Positions 32,471-40,569 of a stretch of DNA of 59,235 bases are shown here, piece after piece. Under the pieces are notes generated by a model, which saw nothing but the letters and a program-made list of their open reading frames with translations, searched no databases and was not told the DNA's origin. The DNA is from an uncultured Clostridia bacterium (lineage in GTDB: Bacteria > Bacillota > Clostridia > Oscillospirales > Ruminococcaceae), in assembly GCA_944386475.1 (NCBI GenBank), contig CALXBH010000042.1:1-59235 (forward strand), read 5' to 3'. Within the stretch, counting starts at the first letter, position 1; each line of letters starts with the position of its first letter. Made by a program: the position numbers and the translations under genes.

Positions 32471-32563
32471 CCCGCTGTCAACACAAAAGATAGAGAAAGC
32501 GTTACATATATTGATTTGATTTTATGGTGGACATATATCTTTCGGCCTGCCGAAAGGAAAATA

Positions 32564-32604
32564 AGAAGCCGCACAAGGGCACATTCCCTTGTGCGGCTTC
32601 TTTG
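32564..32604 (+). terminator. Intrinsic terminator downstream of the Crp-like gene
   Basis: A 16-bp stem AGAAGCCGCACAAGGG with its complement around CACATT, ending in TCTTTG. Confidence 0.85.
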
Positions 32605-32659
32605 TCGTGTTGCTCCTTTTGTCAGTACAATGCCGCCAGCCTACCTTGTCCGGACAGGC

Positions 32660-32822
32660 AGTGCCGGGCTACCTTCCCCTTTTAGGGAAAGGCTGAGGCT
32701 CCGCAATACAAAGCGGATACCAAGGGCTTCTCCTTTGGAGAAGCTGCCGCCTTTTGGCGGCTGATGAGGTATACAAGACAGATTTGTGTATCCTCCTTTT
32801 CTTCCCCTGAAAGGGGAAGATA
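32660..32822. repeat. Compound palindromic repeat element
   Basis: Three hairpin-forming parts follow each other: CTTCCCCTTTTAGGGAAAGG, CTTCTCCTTTGGAGAAG joined to GCCGCCTTTTGGCGGC and TGATGAGG, then CTTCCCCTGAAAGGGGAAG. This resembles a family of intergenic repeats seen in gut Firmicutes whose translation gives spurious peptides. Only one copy is in the window. Confidence 0.55.
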
Positions 32823-32835
32823 TATAGAAAATAGA

Positions 32836-32867
32836 AAACCGGCTTCTCCTAGCAGGAAAAGCCGGTT
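32836..32867 (-). terminator. Terminator of the fhs-upp operon (minus strand)
   Basis: AACCGGCTT pairs with AAGCCGGTT. On the minus strand the stem is followed by TTCTATTTTCT, a U-rich tail. Confidence 0.75.
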
Positions 32868-32889
32868 GAGGCACAACTGAAAATCCATT

Positions 32890-33519
32890 TTATTTGGTGC
32901 CGAAGATTCGGTCGCCGGCGTCTCCCAGGCCCGGCATAATATAGCAGTGGTCGTTGAGCTTTTCATCCAGCGCCGCGCAGTACACCTGCACGTCGGGATG
33001 AGCCTCGGTTAACGCCTTCATCCCCTCTGGCGCGGCGATAATGCACATGAATTTCAGGTTGGTAACCCCGTGTTTTTTAAGCAGGGACACCGCGTCCACT
33101 GCCGAACCGCCGGTGGCCAGCATGGGGTCCACCACGATGACCTCCCGCTTGGCGATGTCGGAGGGGAGCTTGCAGTAATATTCCACCGGCTGCAAACTGT
33201 CGGGATCCCGATAGATGCCGATGTGGCCCACCTTGGCGGCGGGAACGAGCTGCAAAACGCCCTCCGCCATGCCCAGCCCCGCCCGCAGGATGGGGACAAA
33301 GGCGAGCTTGCGCCCGGAGATGACCTTGGCTTTGGTAAACGCCATAGGCGTTTCGATTTCCACCTCCTGCAAGGGGAGATCCCGGGTAGCCTCGTAACAC
33401 ATAAGCATGGAAATTTCCCCTACCAGCTCCCGAAATTCCTTGGAACCGGTGTTTTTATCCCGCAAAAGGGTGAGCTTGTGCTGAATCAGGGGATGGTCTA
33501 AAATCATGGGGTTTTGCAT
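32890..33519 (-). CDS. upp: Uracil phosphoribosyltransferase
   Basis: A 209-residue salvage enzyme making UMP from uracil and PRPP. The PRPP loop is [16 protein letters not shown] and the uracil-binding end is [16 protein letters not shown]; both are standard. It is the last of five minus-strand genes. The start follows a GGAGG-type site (CCTCC on the plus strand near 33530). The gap to rpiB is 56 nt. Confidence 0.97.
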   Translation of the reverse strand: MQNPMILDHPLIQHKLTLLRDKNTGSKEFRELVGEISMLMCYEATRDLPLQEVEIETPMAFTKAKVISGRKLAFVPILRAGLGMAEGVLQLVPAAKVGHIGIYRDPDSLQPVEYYCKLPSDIAKREVIVVDPMLATGGSAVDAVSLLKKHGVTNLKFMCIIAAPEGMKALTEAHPDVQVYCAALDEKLNDHCYIMPGLGDAGDRIFGTK

Positions 33520-33575
33520 GTGAATATCCTCCTATTAATCGTTGTCAGCCGGATTTGGCGGCAGGGCAGCCGCGT

Positions 33576-34010
33576 TTATTTTTCCAGCGCCGCAATTTTA
33601 TTAAGCCGGTTCTGATGGCGGCCGCCCTCGTAATCCGTTTTTAAAAATACATCTACCAGTTCACAGGCAAGGCCGGCGCCGACTACGCGTCCGCCCAGGC
33701 AGAGGACGTTGGCGTCGTTGTGCAGCCGGGTGTATTTGGCGGAGAACCAGTCGGAGCATACCGCCGCCCGGATGCCGTTTATTTTATTGGCCGCTATGGA
33801 CATGCCGATGCCGGTGCCGCAAAATAAAAGGCCTTTGTCACAGGTGCCGTTTACCACTTCGGAGCAGACCTTCTGGGCGATATCCGGATAATCCACCGAA
33901 TCCTCGCTGTAACAGCCGTAATCCACATAGGAGATGTTTTGCTCATCCAAAAAGTCCTTGACCTGCTGCATCAGCGCATATCCGCCGTGGTCGCAACCCA
34001 TTGCAATCAT
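33576..34010 (-). CDS. rpiB: Ribose-5-phosphate isomerase B
   Basis: A 144-residue RpiB/LacAB-type isomerase of the pentose phosphate pathway. It begins IAMGCDHGGYAL, and has the active-site cysteine loop GLLFCGTGIGMSIAANK and RAAVCSDWFSAKYTRLHNDANVLCLG. The neighbours upp and fhs fit nucleotide and one-carbon metabolism, since ribose-5-phosphate feeds PRPP. Confidence 0.95.
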   Translation of the reverse strand: MIAMGCDHGGYALMQQVKDFLDEQNISYVDYGCYSEDSVDYPDIAQKVCSEVVNGTCDKGLLFCGTGIGMSIAANKINGIRAAVCSDWFSAKYTRLHNDANVLCLGGRVVGAGLACELVDVFLKTDYEGGRHQNRLNKIAALEK

Positions 34011-34050
34011 GTTTATTCATCCTTTCAGTTGATTCCTTTATCATCCGCCT

Positions 34051-34767
34051 TTAGGCGTTATCCTTATGCTCCTGCTGCTGGCGCTCCAAGCGTTCCCGCT
34101 CCGCCTGAGGGAGGCGCAGATAGGTGGGCATCAGTTCCTTGGCGCTGACCGTCTGCCCGGTGATAAAAGCGGGAAGGGCGGCAAGCCCTACGCTGGCCGC
34201 CCGGGCATTTACGCTGTGGACAGGGGCTTGGCGCACAAAAGAGAGATCCTGCATCTCATGATAACACAAATCCGCGCCGTCGCCAACCAAAAAGACGGGA
34301 ACTTTCATAGGGGAAAGTTCTTGTTTCAGCTCCGCCACCGAAATAGCGCGGTCGGAGCACAGCCGGGTGAGGTTACCGCCGTGCAGGGAGAACATGCCGT
34401 TATACACCTGTCCCCGCCGGGCGTCCATCACGGCGCAGGCGACGCCTTCAAACCCCAGAAGGTTATAGGCCAGCGCCCGCAGGGTGGATACCCCAACACA
34501 GGGGAGGGAGCGGGCAAAAGCGATCCCCTTGGCGGCGGCAACGCCGATGCGCAGCCCGGTAAAGGAGCCGGGCCCTTTGCTGACGGCGATCCCGTCGATA
34601 TCCTCCCAGTCAAATTCCGCGCAGGCCAGCACCTGCTTGCACATAGGCATCAGCGTCTGGGAGTGGGTGAGTTTCACGTTTAGGTTAAATTCCGCCAGCA
34701 CGGCCTTTTCGCAGACAATGGCGGCGGAGGCCGCCTTGGCCGAGCTGTCAATAGCTAGGATGTTCAA
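34051..34767 (-). CDS. tsaB: tRNA threonylcarbamoyladenosine synthesis protein TsaB
   Basis: A 238-residue partner of TsaD/TsaE in making t6A37 on ANN-decoding tRNAs. It begins NILAIDSSAKAASAAI, has KGPGSFTGLRIG and VMDARRGQVYNG, typical TsaB signatures. The start is TTG 34767, with AAAGGAGG 9 nt upstream on the minus strand, and its first bases overlap the TGA stop of tsaE (TTGA), implying translational coupling. The longer in-frame reading upstream lies inside tsaE and is rejected. tsaD is not in this window. Confidence 0.94.
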   Translation of the reverse strand: MNILAIDSSAKAASAAIVCEKAVLAEFNLNVKLTHSQTLMPMCKQVLACAEFDWEDIDGIAVSKGPGSFTGLRIGVAAAKGIAFARSLPCVGVSTLRALAYNLLGFEGVACAVMDARRGQVYNGMFSLHGGNLTRLCSDRAISVAELKQELSPMKVPVFLVGDGADLCYHEMQDLSFVRQAPVHSVNARAASVGLAALPAFITGQTVSAKELMPTYLRLPQAERERLERQQQEHKDNA

Positions 34768-35198
34768 AAGCGTCCGCCTCCTTTTATGGTGATATGCCGG
34801 TCGTTTTCCCCGGTAACTGCGATGTCCACTGTGATCGTGTTGTCCGGCAGGTCGTTGGCGATGTTTTCGCTCCATTCCACCGCCAGAATACCGCCCTCGT
34901 CCAGATAGTCGAAAAAGCCGGTGGTGTAAAGATCGTCCGAAGAGGTGATCCGGTACATGTCAAAGTGGTACAGGGAGGGGCGGCCCGGCCTGCCGGGGTA
35001 TTCGTTGACCAGCGCAAAGGTGGGGCTTGCCACCTCGCCGGACACCTGGAGTCCTTCGGCCAGCCCCCGGGTAAAGGCGGTTTTGCCCGCCCCCATCCCG
35101 CCGGTAAAGGCCACGACGTCCCCGGGGAGGAGCTTTTTGGCAAATTCTTTGGCGATCTCCTCGGTTTGTTCCGGGGAGTGCGAGTCAAAAGTTAACAT
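34764..35198 (-). CDS. tsaE: tRNA threonylcarbamoyladenosine synthesis ATPase TsaE
   Basis: A 144-residue P-loop ATPase needed for the t6A cycle. Walker A is GGMGAGKT at residues 33-40; SPTFALVNEYPG and HFDMYRI follow, with LAVEWSENI near the end, all family marks. It starts 20 nt after the fhs stop and overlaps tsaB by 4 nt. Confidence 0.96.
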   Translation of the reverse strand: MLTFDSHSPEQTEEIAKEFAKKLLPGDVVAFTGGMGAGKTAFTRGLAEGLQVSGEVASPTFALVNEYPGRPGRPSLYHFDMYRITSSDDLYTTGFFDYLDEGGILAVEWSENIANDLPDNTITVDIAVTGENDRHITIKGGGRF

Positions 35199-35218
35199 AG
35201 GGCGTTCCTTCCGCCTTT

Positions 35219-36904
35219 CTAAAACAGCCCGGTGATGTTGCCGTTTTCGTCCAGATCGATGCTTAAAGCCGCGGGGACCTTGGGCAGCCCCGGCATGGTC
35301 ATAATGTCCCCGGTGAACACCACTAAAAATCCGGCCCCGGCGGACAGCTTGACATCCCGCACATGGAGGGTGTAGCCTTCGGGGCTTCCAAGCTTTGTGG
35401 GATCGTCCGACAGGGAATACTGGGTTTTTGCCACGCAGATGGGAAGCTTGTCGTAGCCCAGCGACTCGATTTCCGCCATGGATTTTTCCGCCTGGGAGGT
35501 GTAAGAAACCTCGCCCGCGTGATAGATCTTCCGGGCCAGGGTCTCGATTTTTTCCTTAATGGGAAGCTTTTCGTCATAGATGGGGGCAAAGTGGGCGCCC
35601 TGCTCGCTGGCGGGGTCGATGTCGCAGACCTCGCAGACCTTTTTAGCCAGATCCACGCCGCCTTCGCCGCCCTTGGCGAACACCTCGGTGAGGCTGAAGG
35701 GAACGTTCTTTTCCCCGCAGTATTCCTCCACCGCGGCGATCTCGGCGGCAGTGTCGGTGCCGAACCGGTTGATGGCGACCACCACCGGCACGCCGTACTG
35801 GCGCATGTTGTCAATGTGCGCTCCTAAGTTCACAATGCCCTTTTTCAGAGCATCGACGTTTTCTTTCGCCAGTTCCTGCTTGGGGATGCCGCCGTTGTAT
35901 TTTAGCGCCCGGATGGTGGCTACCAGCACCACGCAGCTGGGGTTTAACCCGGCATACCGGCATTTGATGTCAAAGAACTTTTCCGCCCCCAGGTCGGAAC
36001 CAAAGCCCGCTTCGGTGATGGCGTAGTCCCCCAGTTTTAACGCCAAGCGGGTGGCGCGCACCGAGTTGCAGCCGTGGGCGATGTTGGCGAAGGGGCCGCC
36101 GTGCATGATGACCGGGGTGTTTTCCAGCGTCTGCACTAAGTTGGGCTTTAACGCGTCTTTTAGAAGCACCGCCATGGCGCCGTTTACCCCTAAATCCTTC
36201 GCGAACACAGGGGTATTGTCAAACCGGTAAGCGACTAAGATATCCCCCAGGCGGCGCTTTAAGTCCTTTAGATCGGAGGAGAGGCAGAGGATCGCCATGA
36301 CCTCGCTGGCCACGGTGATGAGGAACCCGTCCTCCCGGGGGACGCCGTTTGCTTTGCCGCCCAGGCCAACGTTGATGTACCGAAGGGCGCGGTCGTTCAT
36401 ATCCATGCAGCGTTTAAACAAAATGCGTCTGGGGTCGATGGAAAGCTCGTTTCCCTGCTGGAGGTGGTTGTCGATCACCGCACACAACAGATTGTTGGCG
36501 GCGGTGATCGCGTGCATATCCCCGGTGAAGTGGAGGTTGATGTCCTCCATGGGGACTACCTGGGCATAGCCGCCTCCCGCGGCGCCGCCCTTGATGCCGA
36601 ACACCGGGCCCAGGGAAGGCTCCCGCAAAGCAGTGACGGCATTTTTGCCGATTTTCGCCATCGCTTCTCCCAAACCGACGCTGGTGGTGGTTTTTCCCTC
36701 CCCAGCAGGAGTGGGATTGATGGCGGTGACTAAAATAAGCTTTCCGTCCGGGCGGTCGCTCAGCCGCTGGGCCAGCTCGTCGGACAGCTTTGCCTTGTAC
36801 TTTCCGTAAGGCTCCAGCTCCTCCGGTCTGATGCCGAGCTTTTCGGCTACCTCGGTGATGGGCAGCATGGCCGCCCGCTGGGCAATTTCAATGTCTGTCA
36901 GCAT
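35219..36904 (-). CDS. fhs: Formate-tetrahydrofolate ligase
   Basis: A 561-residue enzyme that makes 10-formyl-THF from formate, ATP and THF, used in one-carbon metabolism and in the methyl branch of anaerobic carbon fixation or purine fermentation. The P-loop TPAGEGKT is at residues 65-72; [21 protein letters not shown] is split here as [12 protein letters not shown] and [10 protein letters not shown]; both are family signatures. The start is ATG 36904 with a GGAGGG site upstream on the minus strand. It heads the fhs-tsaE-tsaB-rpiB-upp run. Confidence 0.96.
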   Translation of the reverse strand: MLTDIEIAQRAAMLPITEVAEKLGIRPEELEPYGKYKAKLSDELAQRLSDRPDGKLILVTAINPTPAGEGKTTTSVGLGEAMAKIGKNAVTALREPSLGPVFGIKGGAAGGGYAQVVPMEDINLHFTGDMHAITAANNLLCAVIDNHLQQGNELSIDPRRILFKRCMDMNDRALRYINVGLGGKANGVPREDGFLITVASEVMAILCLSSDLKDLKRRLGDILVAYRFDNTPVFAKDLGVNGAMAVLLKDALKPNLVQTLENTPVIMHGGPFANIAHGCNSVRATRLALKLGDYAITEAGFGSDLGAEKFFDIKCRYAGLNPSCVVLVATIRALKYNGGIPKQELAKENVDALKKGIVNLGAHIDNMRQYGVPVVVAINRFGTDTAAEIAAVEEYCGEKNVPFSLTEVFAKGGEGGVDLAKKVCEVCDIDPASEQGAHFAPIYDEKLPIKEKIETLARKIYHAGEVSYTSQAEKSMAEIESLGYDKLPICVAKTQYSLSDDPTKLGSPEGYTLHVRDVKLSAGAGFLVVFTGDIMTMPGLPKVPAALSIDLDENGNITGLF

Positions 36905-36932
36905 GGTCTTAAAACCCTCCAAAAAAGTGATG

Positions 36933-36959
36933 CGCCTGAAAAAACTTCAGGCGTTTTTT
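36933..36959 (+). terminator. Terminator-like hairpin in the fhs leader
   Basis: CGCCTGAA pairs with TTCAGGCG around AAAAC and is followed on the plus strand by TTTTTT. Seen from the minus strand it lies 30-60 nt upstream of fhs, so it may act in the fhs leader or block antisense transcription. Confidence 0.5.
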
Positions 36960-37080
36960 CGGGATGTCTCCCGCAAAAATGAAAACAAAAATAAAAAAGG
37001 ATAATCGCTGTAAGGGCGGAAGAAAGCATGGCAAGCGGATTGCCTGCAACACAAGGGAATCGCCCGGCCATAAAGATAAC

Positions 37081-37236
37081 GTATAATAACCGCTACATGG
37101 AGCGATTGGACCGCTGAAAACCGTCGACACGTGCGGCGGTTTTCGGCACACAGCAAATCCCGCAATGCCGGGATTTGCCGGGGGAATGTTAGAAGGGGGG
37201 CTTGCCCCTCTTCTACAAGCTCTGCGGTTATTATAC
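37081..37236. repeat. 156-bp element with 13-bp terminal inverted repeats
   Basis: GTATAATAACCGC (37081-37093) and GCGGTTATTATAC (37224-37236) are perfect inverted ends. Inside are three hairpins: GAAAACCG/CGGTTTTC (37116-37144), GCAAATCCCG/CGGGATTTGC (37153-37178) and AGAAGGGG with a bulged CCCCTCTTCT (37191-37214). No ORF of note. It looks like the long-loop version of the hairpin module at 37320. Confidence 0.65.
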
Positions 37237-37319
37237 CATGAGCACAACGTGCGAATGGGATAATTGGCAATTCCGCCGGTTGCCTCGTTTAGAGGCGAGG
37301 CGGATGCCATAAGAATAAC
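37237..37319 (-). repeat. Modular dispersed repeat, copy 3 (inverted)
   Basis: On the minus strand: CTTATGGCATCCGCCTCGC, then GAGGCAACCGGCGGAATTGCC and AATTATCCCATTCGCAC, matching copies 1 and 2 at 31.5-31.8 kb in order and sequence. Confidence 0.75.
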
Positions 37320-37346
37320 GTATAATAACCACAACGTGGTTATTAT
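37320..37346. repeat. Hairpin module with 5-nt loop
   Basis: GTATAATAACCAC/GTGGTTATTATAC-type palindrome: 11-12 bp of stem around CAACG. Its flanks (GCCATAA.AATAAC on the left, CAT on the right) match those of the 156-bp element. Confidence 0.7.
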
Positions 37347-37430
37347 ACCATAAACGGCGGTATATTAAAATAAGAAATCGAACATTTTAGCACGAATACA
37401 AAAGAATTTCGGCTTTTAAGGGAGTTTCGG

Positions 37431-37459
37431 TTGCAAAAATGCCCTTAAAAGGGTATAAT
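37431..37459 (+). promoter_or_regulatory. Promoter of rodA
   Basis: TTGCAA (37431-37436), a 17-bp spacer and TATAAT (37454-37459), giving a leader of about 80 nt. Confidence 0.8.
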
Positions 37460-37544
37460 TATAAACTAAGTATACCAGTTTATTTCACGGCTGCCTGTGT
37501 CAGCCGGTATCGCAGGCGGGTGCTGCCCGCATAAGGAGCCTAGC

Positions 37545-38672
37545 ATGAAACGTGTCCTTCACGCAGTCGTTAATTATATCAAAGACACTGACAAATTTAT
37601 GTGGCTTTACTGCCTGGGGCTTTCCGGGCTGAGCGTGCTGCTTTTATATTCGGTCTATGTCAACGGATTTGTCAATTCCCCCCGGATCGTCATTATTCAG
37701 GCCGCAGCCATCGGCATCGGGGTTGTCGCGGCTATTATCCTCAGCAAGATCGACTACCGCTTAATGGCAAGCCTGTGGAAAATTTATGTGCCGGTAACGG
37801 TAGGACTGGTGCTTCTGACGTTCACCCCTCTGGGGATCTCCCGGGACGGGGCGGACGACAAGGCGTGGATTAGCCTCGGTATTGTGGATCTGCAGCCGTC
37901 CGAACTTTTAAAGCTGGCATTTGTATTTACCTTTGCCATGCACCTTGCCAAGGTGAAGGAGGATATTAACCGCCTGAAAAACTTTTTGCTGTTATGCGTT
38001 CACGGAATGATCCCCACCCTGCTGATCGTGGCCCAGGGAGACTTTGGCTCGGCGCTGGTGTTTGTGTGCATCATGGTGTTTATGCTGTTTGCCGCCGGGT
38101 TATCCTGGAAGTATGTTGCCGCAGGCATCGGCGCAGCGCTGGTGGCGGCTCCTCTTGTGTATTTCTTTGTATTCCAGGAGGTTCACCGGCAGCGCCTGCG
38201 GATCTTGTTTAATCCCGAACTGGATCCCATGGGGATTGGCTTTCAGCAGCTTCAGGGGCGAAACGCCTTGGGAGCGGGAATGCTGTTTGGCCGGGGGCTT
38301 TTCAGCAACAACCTAATCAATATCCCCGAGCTTTACAACGATTTTATCTTTGCCTATATCGGACAAACCCTGGGATTCGTTGGCTGCGTGGCAGTGACCT
38401 TGGTGCTCGCTTTGCTGTGCGTCAAGATCTTGATGACCGGCCGGATGTCCAAAGAGCCCATGGGCTGTTATATCTGCGTAGGGATTTTTGCTATCCTGAT
38501 TTTTCAGGCGGTCATCAACATCGGCATGGTGTTAAGCGTTTTGCCGGTTATCGGCGTGACCCTGCCCTTTTTAAGCTATGGGGGGACTTCGGTGGTCACC
38601 ATGTACGTCTCCATGGGGATTGTGCTGAGCGTGTATATGCACAACAAGCGCAAAGGCATGTTTGACGATTAA
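37545..38672 (+). CDS. rodA: Rod shape-determining SEDS protein RodA
   Basis: A 375-residue SEDS-family peptidoglycan glycosyltransferase with about ten membrane helices. Family marks are KAWISLGIVDLQPSELLKLA, QGDFGSALVF, GRNALGAGMLFG, NDFIFAYIGQTLG and LPFLSYGGTS. RodA rather than FtsW is chosen because the division cluster has its own FtsW and this protein shows the RodA-like QLQG/FNPELDPMG loop. ATG 37545 follows ATAAGGAG; an in-frame start at 37497 lacks a site. mreBCD and a partner PBP2 are not nearby. Confidence 0.9.
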   Translation: MKRVLHAVVNYIKDTDKFMWLYCLGLSGLSVLLLYSVYVNGFVNSPRIVIIQAAAIGIGVVAAIILSKIDYRLMASLWKIYVPVTVGLVLLTFTPLGISRDGADDKAWISLGIVDLQPSELLKLAFVFTFAMHLAKVKEDINRLKNFLLLCVHGMIPTLLIVAQGDFGSALVFVCIMVFMLFAAGLSWKYVAAGIGAALVAAPLVYFFVFQEVHRQRLRILFNPELDPMGIGFQQLQGRNALGAGMLFGRGLFSNNLINIPELYNDFIFAYIGQTLGFVGCVAVTLVLALLCVKILMTGRMSKEPMGCYICVGIFAILIFQAVINIGMVLSVLPVIGVTLPFLSYGGTSVVTMYVSMGIVLSVYMHNKRKGMFDD

Positions 38673-38792
38673 GAAAAGCGGAAAAAAATCACAGATTTTG
38701 TATTATTTTTAAACTTAGGATATGAATTTGTCACAGGATTGTGTATAATAGAAATATATAATCCTTTTACTGTAAAGAAAGGGAAAGGTAAC

Positions 38793-39338
38793 ATGCGTGT
38801 CATTACCGGTTCCGCCAGAGGGCGGAAACTTAAAACCCTAGAGGGGCTCGATGTGCGGCCCACCACCGACCGGGTCAAGGAAGCGGTGTTCTCCATTGTG
38901 CAGTTTCAGGTCCCGGGCGCTGTGGTGCTGGATCTGTTTGCCGGCTCCGGCCAGATGGGGATCGAGGCGCTCAGCCGGGGGGCAAAGCTTGCCGTGTTTG
39001 TAGACTCTGACCGGCGCGCCCAGGCGGTCATCAAGGAAAACCTAGAGCTTACTGGTTTTACCGCCTCAAGCCGGATAGCGGGGATGGAAGCGCAGACGTT
39101 TTTGCTTTCCGCCAGAGGACCCTTTGACATCGCTTTTTTAGACCCCCCCTACCGCAAAGGCCTTTTAGACGAGGTTTTGCCGGTGCTGGCCGGGAAGATG
39201 GCGGAAAACGGCATCATCCTGTGCGAGCACGGTGCGGACGAAATTCTTCCCGATACGGCGGGGAACTTTGTGCGGGCGAAGGATTACCGCTACGGCAAAA
39301 TTGTGGTAACCGCCTACCGGTTGCCGCAGACGGAATAA
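38793..39338 (+). CDS. rsmD: 16S rRNA (guanine966-N2)-methyltransferase RsmD
   Basis: A 181-residue SAM methyltransferase modifying G966 of 16S rRNA. It begins MRVITGSARGRKL, with RPTTDRVKEAVFSI, the SAM loop LDLFAGSGQMGIEALSRGA and the catalytic FLDPPY. ATG 38793 lies after GGGAAAGG; a longer in-frame start at 38739 is rejected. A TATAAT box at 38744-38749 may be its promoter, though the -35 is weak. It is the first gene of rsmD-coaD-coiled-coil. Confidence 0.94.
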   Translation: MRVITGSARGRKLKTLEGLDVRPTTDRVKEAVFSIVQFQVPGAVVLDLFAGSGQMGIEALSRGAKLAVFVDSDRRAQAVIKENLELTGFTASSRIAGMEAQTFLLSARGPFDIAFLDPPYRKGLLDEVLPVLAGKMAENGIILCEHGADEILPDTAGNFVRAKDYRYGKIVVTAYRLPQTE

Positions 39339-39357
39339 ACAAAAGGGGATGGACAAC

Positions 39358-39849
39358 ATGCAGCGGATTGCGGTTTGCCCGGGCAGTTTTGACCCGATTA
39401 CCAACGGGCATTTGGATATTATCCGCAGGGCGTCCCGGCTGTTTGACCGGGTGATCGTGCTGATTTCCCACAATGCCGACAAACATGAATCTTTCAGCCC
39501 TCAAGAGCGGGCTGATTTAGTAAAGATGGTGACGGACGATCTTGACAATGTGGAAGTGGATGTGTTTGACGGCCTGTTGGCGGAATATGTCCGCGCGAAA
39601 GGCGCCTGCGCTATTGTCAAAGGGCTTCGGGCTGTGTCTGACTTTGAGTATGAGTTTCAGATGGCTTTGGCCAACAAGCGGCTTAACGACCAGGCGGAGA
39701 CGGTGTTTTTAACCACCAGCACCGAAAACATGTATTTAAGTTCCAGTATTGTGCGGCAGATCGCCGCGCTGGGCGGAGATGTTTCCCCCTTTGTGCCGGC
39801 GCGGATTTTGCCTGTGATAAATAAACGTTTTCAAACGGAGAAGGAGTAG
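39358..39849 (+). CDS. coaD: Pantetheine-phosphate adenylyltransferase
   Basis: A 163-residue nucleotidyltransferase of coenzyme A synthesis. The N-terminus MQRIAVCPGSFDPITNGHLD includes the TNGH motif at residues 15-18, and YLSSSIVRQIA matches the ISSS-type ATP motif. ATG 39358 is preferred to ATG 39349 because AAAAGGGG lies 9 nt before it. It sits 19 nt after rsmD, as in most Firmicutes. Confidence 0.96.
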   Translation: MQRIAVCPGSFDPITNGHLDIIRRASRLFDRVIVLISHNADKHESFSPQERADLVKMVTDDLDNVEVDVFDGLLAEYVRAKGACAIVKGLRAVSDFEYEFQMALANKRLNDQAETVFLTTSTENMYLSSSIVRQIAALGGDVSPFVPARILPVINKRFQTEKE

Positions 39850-39855
39850 ATTGTT

Positions 39856-40314
39856 ATGGCGATGAATGTAACAGACATCCTGGACATCATGGACGACATG
39901 CTTGACAAGGCGTGGAGCCTTCCTCTTTCAGGCGGAAGGTGCGTGATTGATGTGGAGCGTTTCCGGGACTTAGTCGGGGATGTCCGGATGAACATGCCCT
40001 CCGAGGTGAAGCAGGCAAAACTGATCGTACAGGACCGCAAACAGATTATCGATGACGCCAAGGCGGAGGCGGAGATGATTATCCGCCGGGCCCAGGAGAA
40101 AGCCAAAGCGATGGTTAATCAGGAAACCATTGTAAAACAGGCCCAGGAAAAGGCCAACGAGATGGTCAGCCAGGCCCAGCTTCAGTCCCGGGAGCTTAGA
40201 AGGGCGACCAACGAGTTTGTGGACGATATGCTGCAAAGAACAGAAGAAAGCCTGTCCAAAAACCTGGCCGAGTTAAAACAGTCCCGGCAGGCCCTGCGTC
40301 AAGTGAAAAAGTAA
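39856..40314 (+). CDS. Coiled-coil protein, ATP synthase B/DivIVA-like charge pattern
   Basis: A 152-residue soluble protein. From about residue 45 onward it is a long, highly charged helix with heptad repeats (IIDDAKAEAEMIIRRAQEKA, ANEMVSQAQLQ), the sort often mislabelled as an ATP synthase subunit. The N-terminal 40 residues (VTDILDIMDDMLDKAWSLPL) are a separate short domain. It follows coaD by 6 nt and its AAGGAG site lies at the end of coaD, indicating coupling. Similar genes follow coaD in many Clostridia; the function is not known. Confidence 0.75.
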   Translation: MAMNVTDILDIMDDMLDKAWSLPLSGGRCVIDVERFRDLVGDVRMNMPSEVKQAKLIVQDRKQIIDDAKAEAEMIIRRAQEKAKAMVNQETIVKQAQEKANEMVSQAQLQSRELRRATNEFVDDMLQRTEESLSKNLAELKQSRQALRQVKK

Positions 40315-40333
40315 AGAAGGATCTTTTTCTTGT

Positions 40334-40380
40334 AAAGCCCTGGAATCTCATTGGATTCCGGGGCTTTTTATGTTTTTTTA
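40334..40380 (+). terminator. Intrinsic terminator after the rsmD-coaD operon
   Basis: A 14-bp stem AAAGCCCTGGAATC with its partner (one T-G) around TCATTG, followed by a run of T and a second T-run. A weaker CGAGT/ACTCG hairpin follows at 40386-40416. Confidence 0.85.
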
Positions 40381-40462
40381 GTCTTAAAAAGCGAGTTTTT
40401 TGCAGGACTCGTTTTTTGCCGGAATTTCTGCGAAGATTTCCTGATAATTCCATAAAAATAAC

Positions 40463-40491
40463 TTGATTTTTATTGTGAACACTGCTATAAT
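40463..40491 (+). promoter_or_regulatory. Promoter of the mra/division cluster
   Basis: TTGATT (40463-40468), a 17-bp spacer and TATAAT (40486-40491) with an upstream TGC, an extended -10. Confidence 0.85.
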
Positions 40492-40500
40492 TAAACGCAA

Positions 40501-40525
40501 GTGGAGAAAAGTGGGTAAAGGTGGT
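40501..40525 (+). promoter_or_regulatory. MraZ box (three direct repeats)
   Basis: GTGGA, GTGGG and GTGGT start at 40501, 40511 and 40521, so they repeat every 10 bp. This is the expected operator for MraZ and lies just at and after the expected transcription start, a position suited to autorepression. Confidence 0.8.
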
Positions 40526-40569
40526 TTTTAAAACCTGGTTTTTGCAGGACGTGGAAAGGAAGTGGGGAA

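Larger units (their letters stand above)
32471..32889. other. Intergenic region between the Crp-like gene and upp
   Basis: 419 nt without a credible gene. It holds a possible promoter (TTGATT 32511-32516, 17-bp spacer, TATATC 32534-32539), a terminator at 32564, a palindromic repeat block at 32660-32822, and the upp terminator at 32836. Confidence 0.65.
36905..37544. other. Divergent intergenic region between fhs and rodA with repeats
   Basis: 640 nt without a gene. It holds a hairpin near fhs (36933), a 156-bp inverted-repeat-bounded insert (37081-37236), copy 3 of the modular repeat (37237-37319), a hairpin module (37320-37346) and the rodA promoter (37431). A promoter for fhs was not identified with confidence. 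ORFs here on the minus strand come from the repeats. Confidence 0.7.

Noticed and set aside
32641-32966. Minus-strand ORFs of 77 and 94 codons
   Set aside because: They come from the compound palindromic repeat and the 3' end of upp; the peptides match a typical repeat artefact.
36909-37334. 141-codon minus-strand ORF upstream of fhs
   Set aside because: It translates the inverted repeat copy and hairpin element; part of the peptide mirrors that from 31.7 kb.
39856-40314. ATP synthase subunit B
   Set aside because: There is no membrane helix and no other ATP synthase gene; similarity is only in coiled-coil composition.
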